Source: Quercus robur
Lineage: Eukaryota; Streptophyta; Magnoliopsida; Fagales; Fagaceae
NCBI RefSeq assembly: GCF_932294415.1
Contig: NC_065535.1
Location: 93,946,862-94,010,861 of the forward strand
Reading direction: 5' to 3'
DNA length: 64,000 bases
Both the position numbers and the translations under genes were made by a program. The notes beneath the pieces were generated by a model, which saw only the letters and a program-made list of their open reading frames with translations, was not told the DNA's origin and ran no database searches. Shown here piece after piece: positions 33,490-45,269 of the stretch (the stretch's first letter is position 1; each line of letters starts with the position of its first letter).

Positions 33490-36400
33490 TAGGGGTGGCA
33501 AATGGGCGGGTTGGGTCATAAATGGGTTGGGTCATAGATGGGTTTGGTGTATCATTACCCATATATCCATTTATGACCCGTTTATATATAAATTAATTAT
33601 CCATTACCAACCCAACCCATTTAATAAGTAACCCACCCATTTAACCCAATATGACCCAAATACCTCTAAAACTTCTTGAATACCCTCTTGACCTCCAAAA
33701 TACCCATAAATACCTAAAATGATGCAAATACCCCTAATCTTCCAAAATTACCAACATACCCTTGGACATCAAAAATTATCCCCAAAATCTCTAAAATTAG
33801 CAAAATACCCATGAAACCTCTAAAATAACCAAAATACCCCTGATATCTCTAAAATCACCAAATATGCTTAAAAACCACTAAAATGACCAAAATACCGTCT
33901 GAAACCCAAAAAATGACCAAAATACCTCCAAAACTCAAAAAATGACCAAAATACCCCCGAAACCTAAAAATTACCAAAATACCCTCCAAAACCTAAAAAA
34001 TGACCAAAATACCTCCAAAACCTAAAAATGACCAAAATACCCCCAAAACCCAAAAAATGACCAAAATACCCCCAAAACCCAAAAAAATGACCAAAATACC
34101 ATCAAAACCTAAAAATGACTAAAATACCTCCGAAACCCAAAAAATGACCAAAGTACCCCCAAAACCCAAAAAATGACCAAAATACCCCCAAACCTAAAAA
34201 TTACCAAAATACTCCTGAAACCCAAAAAATTACCAAAATACCCCCAAAACCTAAAAATGACCAAAATACTTTCAAAACCCAAAAAATGGCCAAAATACCC
34301 TCGAAACCCAAAAAATAACCAAAATACCTTGAAACCTAAAAAATTACCAAAATACCCCCGAAACCCAAAAACTAACCAAAAAACCCCCCCCAAAACTTAA
34401 AAATTACCAAAATACCCTCGAAACCCAAAAAATTACCGAAATACCCCCAAAACCTAAAAATGACCAAAATACCCCCAAAACCTCAAAAAATACCAAAATA
34501 CCCCCGAACCTCAAAAAATACCAGATATCCTTGAAACCCAAAAAATGACTGAAATACCCTCGAAACCTAAAAATGACCAAAATACCACCAAAACCTAAAA
34601 AATTACCGAAATATCCCAAAACCTAAAAATTACCGAAATACTTCTGAACCCTAGAAATTTACCGAAATAACCCTAAAACTAAAAGATGACAGAAATGCCC
34701 TTGTAACCTAAAAAATGCTAAAATACCCTAAGAATCTAAAAGATGATCAAAATAACCCCGAAACCTAAAAAATTACCGAAATTCCCTCGAAACCTATAAA
34801 TTGAATGAAAGACTCTCAGAACCTTTAATTTGTCAAAAATATCCTTGAAACATCCAAAATACCCCGAAACCTCTATTTCGGTAATTTTAGATGTTTCAGG
34901 TGTATTTTGGTCATCTTACATGTTTAGGGGCATTTTGGTCATAATTTGGGTTTCAGGGGTTTTTATCGATCATTTTTTTAGGTTTTGGGGTTATTTTGGT
35001 CATTTTATTTTTTAGGTTTTTGGGGGTATTTCAATCAATTTTTAGGTTTCAGGGTATTTTGGTAATTTTTTTAGGTTTTTGGGGTATTTCAATTATTTTT
35101 TAGGTTTTAGAGGTATTTCAGTCATTTTTTAGGTTTATGGAGTATTTTGGTAATTTTTTAGGTTTAGGGAGTATTTTGGTAATTTTTTAGGTTTTGGGTG
35201 TATTTTGGTAATTGTTAGGTTTTTGGGGTATTTTGGTCATTTTTTTAGGTTTTTGGGGTATCTTGGTCATTGTTTTAGGTTTTGGGGTTATTTTAGTCAT
35301 TTTTTAGGTCTTGGGGTATTTTAATCATTTTACAGGTTTCAGAGGTATTTTGGTCATTTTTTAGGTTTCGAAGATATTTTTGGTAATTTTAAGGTTTCAA
35401 AGGTATTTCGGTCATTTTTAAGGTTTAGGAAGCATTTTGATCATTTTTTAGGTTTAGGAAGCATTTTGGTCATTTTTTGGGTTTTTAGGTATTTTGGTAA
35501 TTTTTGGGTTTTGGGGATATTTTGGACATTTTAGAGGTTTGGGGGGGGGGGGGGGGGGGGGGATATTTTGCTATTTTAGAGGTTTTGGAGGTATTTTTCT
35601 CATTTTGTGGGTTTTGAGGGTATTTTGGTCAATTTTTGAGTTTTGGGGATATTTTGGACATTTGAGAGGTTTTGGGGGGTATTTTGCTCATTTTAGAGAT
35701 TTTGGAGGTATTTATGTCATTTTGTGGGTTTTGGGGATATTTTGGTCATTTTTTGGGTTTGGGGGGAATTTTGGTCATTTTTTGGGTTTCGAGGGTATTT
35801 TTGTCATTTTTTGGGTTTTTGAGGTATTTTGGTCATTTTTAGGTTTTAGGGGTATTTTAGTCATTTTTTGGGTTTCAGAGGTATTTTGGTCATTTTTTAG
35901 GTTTTGGGAGTATTTTGGTCATTTTTTTGGGTTTCAGGGGTATTTTGGTTATTTTTTGGGTTTTGGGAATATTTTGGTCATTTTTAGGTTTCGGGGGTAT
36001 TTTGGTCATTTTATGGATTTTGGTGGTATTTTAGTAATTTTTAGGTTTTATGGGTATTTCGGTCATTTTTTTGGGTTTTGGAGGTATTTTGGTCATTTTT
36101 AGGTTTCAGGGGTATTTTGGTCATTTTTTGGGTTTTGGTGGTATTTTAGTAATTTTTAGGTTTTAGGGGTGTTTTGGTCATTTTTTGGGTTTCAGAGGTA
36201 TTTTGGTCATTTTTTGGATTTTGGGGGTATTTTGGTCATTTTTAGGTTTCGGGGGGTATTTTGGTCATTTGTTAGGTTTTGGGGGTATTTTGGTCATTTG
36301 CTGGGTTTTGAGGGTGTTTTGGTCATTTTTTTGGTTTTTGAGGTATTTTGGTAATTTTTAGGTTTTGGGGAGTATTTTGGTCATTTTATAGGTTTTAGGG

Positions 36401-36721
36401 GTATTTGGGTCATTTTTTGGATTTTATGGGTATTTTGGTTATTTTTTGGGTTTTGGTAGTATTTTGGTCATTTTTTAAGTTTCAGGGGTATTTTAGTCAT
36501 TTTCTAGAAATTTAGATTTTATATTGTTTATTTAAATTTTAGATGGGTTTAGTGGGTATTAGTGGGATTATCCATTTAGACCCATCTAAATTATTTAATT
36601 AAATAACCAAATGGGTCTTTACCCATTTAACCCAAATATTCAAATGGGTTGGATTAAGAATTATTCAAATAAGGTGGGTAATGGGTGGGTTCATGGATAT
36701 GGATAAAAATTGCCACCCCTA
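33490..36721. mobile_element. hAT-like fold-back element built of opposed ~28-bp arrays
   Basis: The termini are taggggtggcaa and its inverse ttgccacccct-a. The 8-bp target duplication actgtagc is at 33482-33489 and 36722-36729. The ~170-bp subterminal parts (gggttgggtcataaatgg; cccatttaacccaa) are also inverted. The interior consists of a left array of a ~28-bp unit (gaccaaaatacccccaaaac) from about 33660 to 34865 and a right array of its reverse complement (ggtattttggtcattttt) from about 34880 to 36510. The dyad centre is near 34870 (gaaacatc ... gatgtttc). No transposase is present. A 22-base G run interrupts the right arm near 35540-35562. Confidence 0.9.
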
Positions 36722-36763
36722 ACTGTAGCTAACCCCGGCCCTTATTATTATTATTATTTTTTT

Positions 36764-36766
<3 letters not shown>

Positions 36767-36836
<70 letters not shown>
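36767..36836. repeat. (CT)35 microsatellite
   Basis: 70 bp of uninterrupted TC repeats, preceded by a TTA repeat at about 36741-36757. Likely highly variable in length. Confidence 0.95.
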
Positions 36837-36837
<1 letters not shown>

Positions 36838-36840
<3 letters not shown>

Positions 36841-37730
36841 TGGCACTCCAAAAACCCAGTTGGAGGGGGGGAGAGGGGTTGGTTCATGGGTGTGCAACAT
36901 TACTGGTTTTCTTACCTAGATCTCTAATATGGCTTTGAAGCTGTAATTTGAGACCCAGTTGAATTTAATTTTTAAGAAGGAAGATATTTTTGTTATTTTT
37001 TATCTTTGATTTTGTTGCTTTTTGAGCTGTGGAGATTTTGGAAATTGGCATTTTTGTTTAATGTTCTCCTTTTTTATGTCTTTGAGATGAAAATAAATTT
37101 TGGCCTAGTATTGGGTGGTTATGATTTTTCTTCGTCTATGTCTCTATATATATATTTTTTCCCCTTCCGTGATAGTCAAACATGATTTCCCTTACCAATT
37201 TGGCACGGGGTTATTTGTTACAATATCAAAGTTCAGCTATTAAATTTGCAAAAAAAAGAAGAAGTTAGGGATACGTATTTGTATAAACTAAATCAAAGTT
37301 TAAGAGTGTTAATACATTTTACCCATATCTTAAATATAATTTTCTTAAAATTGAACTCATTCTTCCAAAAAGCAACATAGATTATGGCCGTAAGGTGATG
37401 AGTTTTGATCCGCATGATGATTCCTTTCAAGTTACTAAATTTCATGCAATTTTGTTGTTAGCTTCGATAATTTCTATTAGTACCTTCCTACTTCCTGAAA
37501 TTTTTGTGTTTTGACTTCTAACAGTTTCTCTGTTCAAGGAAAGTCCGTGTTGTCCCTTTTACATCACACAACCATAACATGCTTTTATATTTTGTTGTTT
37601 TCCATTTGTGCATTAAACATCACTTTTTATATTTTTAACCACTTGTTTTACTAGAAGCACCTTCTTCTACATTCTTCTTTAGTCACTTAATTCATTTATA
37701 TCTAACCAATTTTAATGTTCTTTTACCATG
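36838..37730. other. Intergenic, no gene seen
   Basis: AT-rich sequence with a short TA repeat near 37146. No frame, splice-supported gene or bounded repeat is evident. Confidence 0.5.
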
Positions 37731-37735
37731 CTATG

Positions 37736-38407
37736 TGTAAGGACACGATTTGTAACGACCCGTAACAGTGTTGGGTTCGTACGTAAAAAAGCCCAAACAA
37801 TATCATTTGTAGAGCGTGGGTTTGAAAGGCTAGGTCTCAGTCACCAGACGGTGGGTTTTTCATGGTGTTCCTACATGATTAAGTCATTTTCGCCCTAGGA
37901 ATCTTTCTCCTGGAGGCGGGTTAGGAGGCTCTGGTTTTTGGCCATTTTCCCCAGCCACCTCTATGAATTGCTTATTTTTCCTTTTATACTAGCCTGTGTT
38001 TTTTATCCTTCGTTCACGTGTAGGATCGACATTCCAAGACTGATACTTGTCCCATCAGCCCATACCCAAGGTGGTTGGGGGTGGTTGTAAAAGCTGGAGA
38101 GTATGGCTCTGTCAGGTGCAGAGTATTGAATGGCAGTAAGGGCAGCTTTCCTTGGTCGTTATACTTTCCAGCATACCCTTTTCTATTGGCACAGATATTT
38201 TTAGATTTTTTTCCAAGTTGTTTCTATACCATTTTTGCCCTTTCTTCTTGTGAGATCTCGGACATGCCAAGGATTGAATCGTCCTCGGCTGTGTCCCAAG
38301 GCTATTTTGTACTTGTATTACCGATCCTGGATTATAACCTTCCTCGGCTCGGGCCTTTAGACCCCAATGAATAAATGGGTCAGGGCCACAAACTATTGGG
38401 CCCCACA
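37736..38407 (-). repeat. 3' LTR of LARD-like element
   Basis: 672 bp; on the minus strand starts TGTGGGGCCC and ends CCTTACA. An open frame of 99 codons on the plus strand is shared with the other LTR and is probably a by-product. Confidence 0.9.
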
Positions 38408-38747
38408 ATAGCCCCTCAAAATCCTGTTGTCCGACCTCTTGGTTGGGAGAAGAGGATTTTGGTAATGCCGAGCCTTTATTACGGCTCGTTTAACTCTGTC
38501 TTTCATTAATGCTAGTGTCTCTTCATCTACCCAGGAAACATACCGGACCACGAGACATTCCTATGAATTCATTCACAATGCGTCCCCGCCGTTTGATTAT
38601 CCGAAACGCGCCTTTAATGACTTACCTTTACGAGACTATTTAAATTCGATGGTTTGTTGACGATGTAGGGAAGTGGAACGGGTACATTCTCGTTTACAGA
38701 TTTTCTTGGAAATCCGGATGGATTAAATACCTTCCGCTCTACCCTTC

Positions 38748-39527
38748 ATATAAGAAGGAAGGCAAGAGGTTATTTCTCTTGTACAGAGACCCTTTTAATC
38801 CTTCTGAAATCAGAAACCCTTAGCTTCCTCCAGAGTTTACTTTATCCGCTAGTTGTATCTTAACTTGTGATACACTCAAGATAGGAGTAAGTAATGAAAG
38901 AACCATACCCCTCCCAGAAACACCACATTCTTACGAAGCTCAAAATGGCTCGGTCAGGGCAAGGATGGTGGAGACTCAAGATCCTTCTTACCCTCCTTTC
39001 AGCCAAAATTCGAAGCAGGGGCTCGTCACGTCAAACTTTCGGCGCGACTGAGCTGGGGTCACCCATTATCAATACCAGCCGCTTTCTCATGAGCATAGCT
39101 AACATGGCACCAGCGTGTTAGGAGTCAGGACTAACGCAGGGACTAAGTGCCCCTGCTTCTTCCTCTCTTCGTTCACTGGTGCCTCCTTTTACCTCTCTTT
39201 CTTCTTCTTTTCACCAGATCCATCCTGGTGCTTTTCCTTCTTCCTCTTCTTCTCCTCCTTCTTTCTCTTCATCTCCTCCCTCTTCTTCTCCTCCTTCTTT
39301 CTCTTCATCTCCTCCCTCTTCTTCTGAAGAAGGTCCTCCTCTCAATATGGGCGCTACTGGGGCAGAGTTTGGAAGAATTTCGGAGACGAGTTTAAAAAAG
39401 GCATCTGACTGTTTATTTGTCTGTATTGTTGTGGTTTTTTTTTTTTTATTGTTTTTATAATCCCCCTTCTGTATAGGCTTGTTTAAACCCTTCTTTGTAC
39501 GTTGTAATACATCTTTATATTAATAAA
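38748..39527 (+). pseudogene. Antisense transcription unit in LARD-like element
   Basis: On the plus strand, against the element, a TATA-like box (atataag, 38748-38754) is followed by a leader, a splice donor-like gtaagt at 38887, short frames with a Ser/Pro/Phe-rich stretch (about 39170-39330), a Gly-Ala segment (MGATGAEFGRISETSLKKAS) and a poly(A) signal AATAAA at 39522-39527. This copies the position, direction and promoter/leader-intron layout of the large element's antisense gene. No long coding frame remains, so it is either a degenerate copy or a noncoding transcription unit. I cannot show homology of the coding parts. Confidence 0.45.
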
Positions 39528-39639
39528 AGTCGCTATTGCTTTACTTCACATGTTCTATCTCTTTATTTCTGAAATGGTTACGCCGTGAATAGACATACTA
39601 TCTTGTGAATCCTTTTTATTTTTACACTTTGAACGACGT

Positions 39640-40000
39640 CTAGGACCGAAATCTCAGTTAATAGAAAGATCTTACTCTGTGTTTATTGAAACTATCCGAC
39701 TTAATAATACTGAATCGAACAAATGATACTTAGGGTTGAAACCCACATTAAGAAGAAAAAGACAGGATATTATGATGAGCTTATTGGGGCGGTCTGGCAC
39801 AATACCGCCGACCTGAGAGCACAATACTTAGGACCGAAATCTCTTATCAAGGAAAAAGGTACTATTATGAACTTATGAGAGCTGTTCGGCACAATAATAC
39901 CGACTTGAACAAATGATACTTAGGGTCAAAACTCTTGCTAAGGAAAAGATATTATCATGAATTTAATAGAGTTGTCTGGCACAATAATGCCGACCTAAAA
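39640..40000. repeat. Degenerate ~90-bp tandem repeats
   Basis: Variants of atacttagggtcgaaac-type and tctggcacaataatgccgac-type phrases recur near 39660, 39728, 39826 and 39911. They lie between the antisense unit and the next array in the LARD-like element. Confidence 0.6.
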
Positions 40001-40209
40001 GAAAACAACACTTACCCCAAAATAGCCGAGATGACTACTGAATACTCGGCGCAGTGTAGGAGGTAATCATCCGAAGACGTATAACCCAAAAATGAACAGC
40101 CCCTCCAGATTGCTGAGTAATAGGGCGTTTCACCATCTTCCTTACAACTTTCATAGCCTTAACCTTTTTCTGGTATTTGAGCCGAGGATTGAGCAACTTA
40201 AAATTTTTA

Positions 40210-40780
40210 TTAAGTAGCCGACCTTTCCATAGGTTTGAGTCCGAGAATCATGTGATACCTTGGTTCTGACCAAAACTTGATTTTGATAAATAATTGGTTT
40301 TCCCATAGGTTTGAGTCCGATGACCATACAATACATTGGTTCTGTCCAAAACTCAGTTTCCTCATCATCTAAGTAGTTGGTTTCCCCATAGGTTTAAGTC
40401 CGAGGACCATATAATACCTTAGTTCTGTCAAAAACTCAGTTTTCTCATCATCTAAGTAGTTGGTTTCCCCATAGGTTTGAGTCCGAGGACCATACAATAC
40501 CTTAGTTCTGTCCAAAACTCAGTTTTCTCATCATCTAAGTAGTTGGTTTCCCCATAGGTTTGAGTCCGAGGACCATACAATACCTTGGTTCTGTCCAAAA
40601 CTCAGTTTCCTCATCATCTAAGTAGTTGGTTTCCCCATAGGTTTGAGTCCGAGGACCATACAATACCTTGGTTCTGTCCAAAACTCAGTTTCCTCATCAT
40701 CTAAGTAGTTGGTTTCCCCATAGGTTTGAGTCCGAGGACTATACAATACCTTGGTTCTGTCCAAAACTCAATTTTTGATA
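40210..40780. repeat. ~86-bp tandem repeats in LARD-like element
   Basis: Six to seven copies of a unit including ccataggtttgagtccgagg, ccatacaataccttggttct and actcagtttcctcatcatct. Spacing between successive ccataggtttgag phrases is about 86 bp for the inner copies. It occupies the same relative place as the minisatellite of the Tat element. Confidence 0.9.
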
Positions 40781-41029
40781 AGTGGTCGGGGGAAACAACC
40801 CCTCAGTTATGGCATGAGACCCTGGTTTAGAGGGAATTAGTTTCTCGGCCGAGCCCTTAGCACCATCTATGCGGCTGATGCTACAAAGCGTAGCCCCTAA
40901 TAAAGAAACATAGCCCCTAATGGAACTTTACGCTAGAACACAACATCCGGCCGCTAGAACTGACAAGGGAACTGTCTCGACCTACCGCCTATGCCAACAC
41001 ACAAGCCTTTCCTACAGACGGCGCCAAAT

Positions 41030-41701
41030 TGTAAGGACACGATTTGTAACGACCCGTAACAGTGTTGGGTTCGTACGTAAAAAGGCCCAAACAATATCAT
41101 TTGTAGAGCGTGGGTTTGAAAGGCTAGGTCTCAGTCACTAGAGGGTGGGTTTTTCATGGTGTTCCTACATGATTAAGTCATTTTCGCCCTAGGAATCTTT
41201 CTCCTGGAGGCGGGCTGGGAGGCTCTAGTTTTTGGCCATATTCCCCAGCCACCTCTATGAATTGCTTACTTTTCCTTTTATACTAGCCTGTGTTTTTTAT
41301 CATTCGTCCACGTGTAGGATCGACATTCCAAGACTGATACTTGTCCCATCAGCCCATACCCAGAGTGGTTGGGGGTGGTTGTAAAAGCTGGAGAGTATGG
41401 CTCTGTCAGGTGCAGAGTATTGAATGGCAGTAAGGGCAACTTTCCCTGGTCGTTATACTTTCTAGCATACCCTTTTCTATTAGCACAGATATTTTTAGAT
41501 TTTTTCCCAAGTTGTTTCTATACCATTTTTGGCCTTTTTTCTTATGAGATCTCGGACATGCCGAGGACTGAATCGTCCTCGGCTGTGTCCCAAGGCTATT
41601 TTGTACTTGTATTACCGATCCTGGGTTATAACCCTCCTCGGCTTGGGCCTTTAGACCCCAATGAATAAATGGGCCAGGGCCACAAACTATTGGGCCCCAC
41701 A
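41030..41701 (-). repeat. 5' LTR of LARD-like element
   Basis: 672 bp, about 4% different from its partner at 37736-38407 by eye. The adjoining sequence at 41011-41029 (cctacagacggcgccaaat) is the inverse of the primer-binding site. Confidence 0.9.
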
Positions 41702-42047
41702 CTATGATTTCAAATTCAATTGCTGAAGCAAGACTTACTAGATGGAAAATACAAGTCTCTTTTGTTATTTTGAGTTGTACGTAATAAATATTATTCAAGG
41801 ATACCGTGTTTCCTACATCGTTCTACATTAATTTGAGTCTTAAGGATATGTTAATTGAGGTTTTTCAAGCCCATAACTATTGTTATGTGGGAGTTGAATT
41901 TTATATAGAATTAATAATATGGAGTCATCACTCCCCTAGAAGCCTCACTTTGTGTCTGGGAATAAATATTTATTCCCAATCCAAAGAAGAAACAGTGTTA
42001 AGCACCTCTCTTTTACTCCATTCAAAGATTGTCTTGTTATATATATA

Positions 42048-42392
42048 CTAGACTCATCATACGCGCTTTGCACGTGCTATTAAACTCTTTTTTACTTTTT
42101 ATTTTGGGTTTAGTGAAATAATATTTAAAAGTGAGATAAAGATAGTATCCTAATTTTTAGGATTTTTCTCTATATGAAAGTTGATAAAAATTTGAAATCC
42201 TAAAATTTGGAACTTTTTAAAAATTAATAAATTACTCTTTTAACTAGTTTATGTTTTTAAATTTAAAATTATCTAACTAAAAGATATAGATATTTTAAAG
42301 AGTTTAAGAATTTGTGAAAGAATATTTTAGTACGCAAAATGATAAAACCCAAATAGGAAATCCTCTTATTAATAGTATATATATATATATAT
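42048..42392 (-). mobile_element. Helitron-like element
   Basis: On the minus strand it ends CTAG followed by T, preceded by a GC-rich hairpin (gcacgtgcaaagcgcgt). Its 5' part resembles tactattaataagaggattt, a common Helitron start, although the exact first base is hidden in a TA repeat at 42376-42392. It is similar in plan to the 13484-13832 element. Confidence 0.5.
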
Positions 42393-42477
42393 AACGATTA
42401 TAAAATTACTGTACAAATATTATTTGTCCAGAAGTTTGCTTGAAGTTTATTTTTCATTCCTAAATTTTAAACGCTCT

Positions 42478-42509
<32 letters not shown>

Positions 42510-44909
42510 TTAAACTATTGAAAATGCCACACTTTCTAGCATTTTTTTCCTCCCTTATTTCACTTTTAATTTTTTTTTTTTTTTTGATGAACCTTATTTC
42601 ACTTTTATACTAAGTGGCACTACTTTTGGTATTATTGGCATGTCTAACATGTACATCACAATTAAAAAAGCATGAGAAAAAAAAAAGAGGCACATGAGTG
42701 AACAAGTGGCACTAAACTATTGGTCACAAGCATAGTATGAAAAGATCTTTTTTTTTTTTTTTTTTTCCTTCTTATTAAGTGAAAAAAATCTTTTTAAAGT
42801 TTAGGAATTGTTTTAAAAAGAAATTTTACAATAGTTTAGGGACAATTAAAAAAAATAGAAATTTTAATGACAAAAAGTGTAACATTTTCAATAATTTAAG
42901 GATGAAAAGGAAAGATTTTAAAGTTTACGATCAAATAACAACTTCATGCAGACTTTAAGGATGCAAACAATATATATTTTGCCTAAAATTATTGGGTACT
43001 ACATGAAAGTTCATGTTTAGTGACTTTAGTCCCTGACAATGGCTTAGACACCAATTTTACCAAATTTTCAAATTAATGTCCAAGTACTTAATTAGTCGGT
43101 TTAATTTACAAAATGAATAAAGCAATAGATAAACAACCACAACAAAACTCATGTGCATGCTAACACAACAAATTGTCTACAAGTGAACTATGTGCATGAC
43201 AATGACCAATTCACCAAATCCACTAAGAAAATAGTCGTGATATAATACAATTTAGAAAACCTCCTGTATAAGTAATTGTACTTTTATCCGAGTTCCTTTC
43301 TTTAGCTTGTAACAAAACTGCACCAGCCAGTTCTCCTCAAAATAAATCGATGATGCAAGTTGAACGTCAATTGCAAATCTGATCTCTCAGATCATCCAAG
43401 GCTACTTGATGATTTGTAATTTCTTCTATGGTTTCTAGCACCAATCCAATACACTCAAGAATGCTTAAGGTGTTTGGATGGAATCTCTTCTCAAGGATGT
43501 ATCAATTTGGAGAGGGTGAAGGTGCGGAGGCTACAATGGGTCTTCTCTCAAGGGAATAGGTAGTCTCTCCTTCTTATGATTTTAGGGTTTTGATTTTGAT
43601 CATATATGCGTCACAATTGAGGCTTGATTGGCGACAAAATTAAGCATGAAAAGATCGAAATTGACTTTCCATAACTATCTTACTTGACCGAGTTTCAAGC
43701 GAAATATTATGTCCATGATTGTTGTGTGGATTCTGATAAACTCGCCTGATAGCTCCATTTTACTCAACTGAACTTCCTGCTATTGCCCTTTGAAGACTCT
43801 CATCTGAACTTGATCCTCATTGACAAAATGCAATTACATCGAAATGAAAATACAAATACAACGAAATTATGCAACTACCTTTGAAATTTTTTGACATGGA
43901 ATTTAGGCAACACTAAATATCCTAACAATTTCCTCCAATGATAATTCCGTGACAAACACCTCAAACAACTTTAGAGATGAGTTTATTTGATTTTGTGATG
44001 ACTCTAATTAAGAACTATGTGGAAATTCTATGACCATGAATTATATTAGTAAAATCATTAGCTATGTGATGGACGTTTATCTAAAAACTATGCTACAAAT
44101 TTTTTTTGGTTGCCCCAAGCACTTGGAATTTGGAATTATATAATCATGAAATACATTAGAAAAATCATTACCAATGACAGGTCCAGTTAGCTAGTGCAAA
44201 CTCTAAATTATTATTAAAAAAAAAAAAAAAAAAAAAAACTAATTACATTAATTGATATTGTTTTACACATCTCGAAGTAATACCTTGTTACAACTGTTTT
44301 CAACAATATTCTTATATTTTTAGTAGAAAATCAGTACTTTTATTCAGGAAATATCAGAAAGAATATAATTTGCAATCTCTGTTGGAACAGTAATATCAAA
44401 GCTCATTCGAGTGATCTTGCTTTCTATGCTAGATCATGAGCTTCCTTGCCTTTGTACTTGTTGAAATCAGCACCAGACCAGCTCCAGAAGCAAAAAATTA
44501 AAACAATAAATATCTTAAACTCACGTATAATATAATTAAATGGAAAGAAAAAATTATATTATGTTACGTTTTAAATAATAATTAACTTAAGTAACAACCT
44601 AACTAATAAATTAGGTTAAATGTATTGTGTTTTACAGGAATCTAAAGCACAACATATTATATGGAGAAATAAAAGTGAATGATATTTGAGTTGCAGTGAG
44701 ATTTTTCACTCTAGGATTTTTGTGTGATTATCTTATCTCAGAAAGCTTAACTGAAAAGTTTAAAGTTGCCAACATCCATTTCAGTTCCTACAAATTAGGA
44801 CATGAAAGTTAAAGTTTCTAACATTTATTTGAATGTTAAAATCAACTTTCTTAGCCACCTTAGTGCCTCCACTCACAATTCATTATTTTTGAGAAATCTC
44901 AATTACATA
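42393..44909. other. Intergenic; duplicated block, no gene
   Basis: AT-rich with long T runs (about 42480-42506, 42568-42585, 42747-42766). No gene is seen. At about 43990-44335 lies an inverted, diverged copy of the block found at 49300-49570 and 51000-51250 (shared phrases such as caacaatattct / agaatattgttg and aattccaagtg / cacttggaatt), so this is debris of the protease-cluster duplication. Confidence 0.5.
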
Positions 44910-45269
44910 AAGCTGCGTTTCAAAGCCGCGTTTTAAAGACGCAGCTTCAGACCAAATTTAAAGCCGCGTCTTTAAAACTCAGCTTCAGGAATTCTAGAGC
45001 CGCATTTTAAAAATGCGGCCACAATAAAAGAAAAAAAAAAAAAAAAAAGAGTTTGCGAAAAAATAAAATGCGGAAATCCTTAGGCCGCGTTTTTATCTCA
45101 AAAAAACGCCGCCTCAGAACCTGTCTATGGCCCCGCGTTCAAAACGCGACCTTAAGGTTCTTTGAAGCCGCGTTTTCTAAAACGGGGCTTTAGGCTCAAC
45201 CTTGGGCCGCATTTTTTATGGCCGCGGCTTAAAAAACGCGGCCCAAGGCCCCCGCGTTTTGTAGTGCTT
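44910..45269. mobile_element. CACTA-like element end
   Basis: A GC-richer 360-bp block full of inverted aaagccgcgtttt / aaaacgcggc motifs ends at 45260-45269 in ttttgtagtg, the inverse of a CACTACAAAA terminus typical of CACTA (En/Spm) elements. Densely repeated subterminal motifs also fit that superfamily. No matching left terminus was found, so it is probably a truncated end. Confidence 0.5.

Larger units (their letters stand above)
37736..41701 (-). mobile_element. Non-autonomous LTR retrotransposon (LARD-like)
   Basis: A 4.0-kb element with 672-bp LTRs at 37736-38407 and 41030-41701 and target duplication ctatg at 37731-37735 and 41702-41706. The minus strand just inside the right LTR reads atttggcgccgtctgtagg, nearly the primer-binding site of the Tat element, which fixes orientation. 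A purine tract (ttttgaggggctat) abuts the left LTR. The 2.6-kb interior has no gag or pol frame. By eye the LTRs differ at about 26 sites (around 4%, some 22 of them transitions), so it is much older than the neighbouring Tat copy. Confidence 0.9.

Noticed and set aside
34109-36354. Long Phe/Gly/Trp-rich ORFs in the fold-back element
   Set aside because: They are products of the ~28-bp repeat being close to a multiple of three; low-complexity and present on both strands.
36710-36919. ORF of 69 codons with a Ser-Leu run
   Set aside because: It is the translation of a CT microsatellite.
38075-38374. 99-codon ORF in both LTRs of the LARD-like element
   Set aside because: It is shared between LTR copies, but substitutions are spread over all codon positions and there is no recognisable domain.
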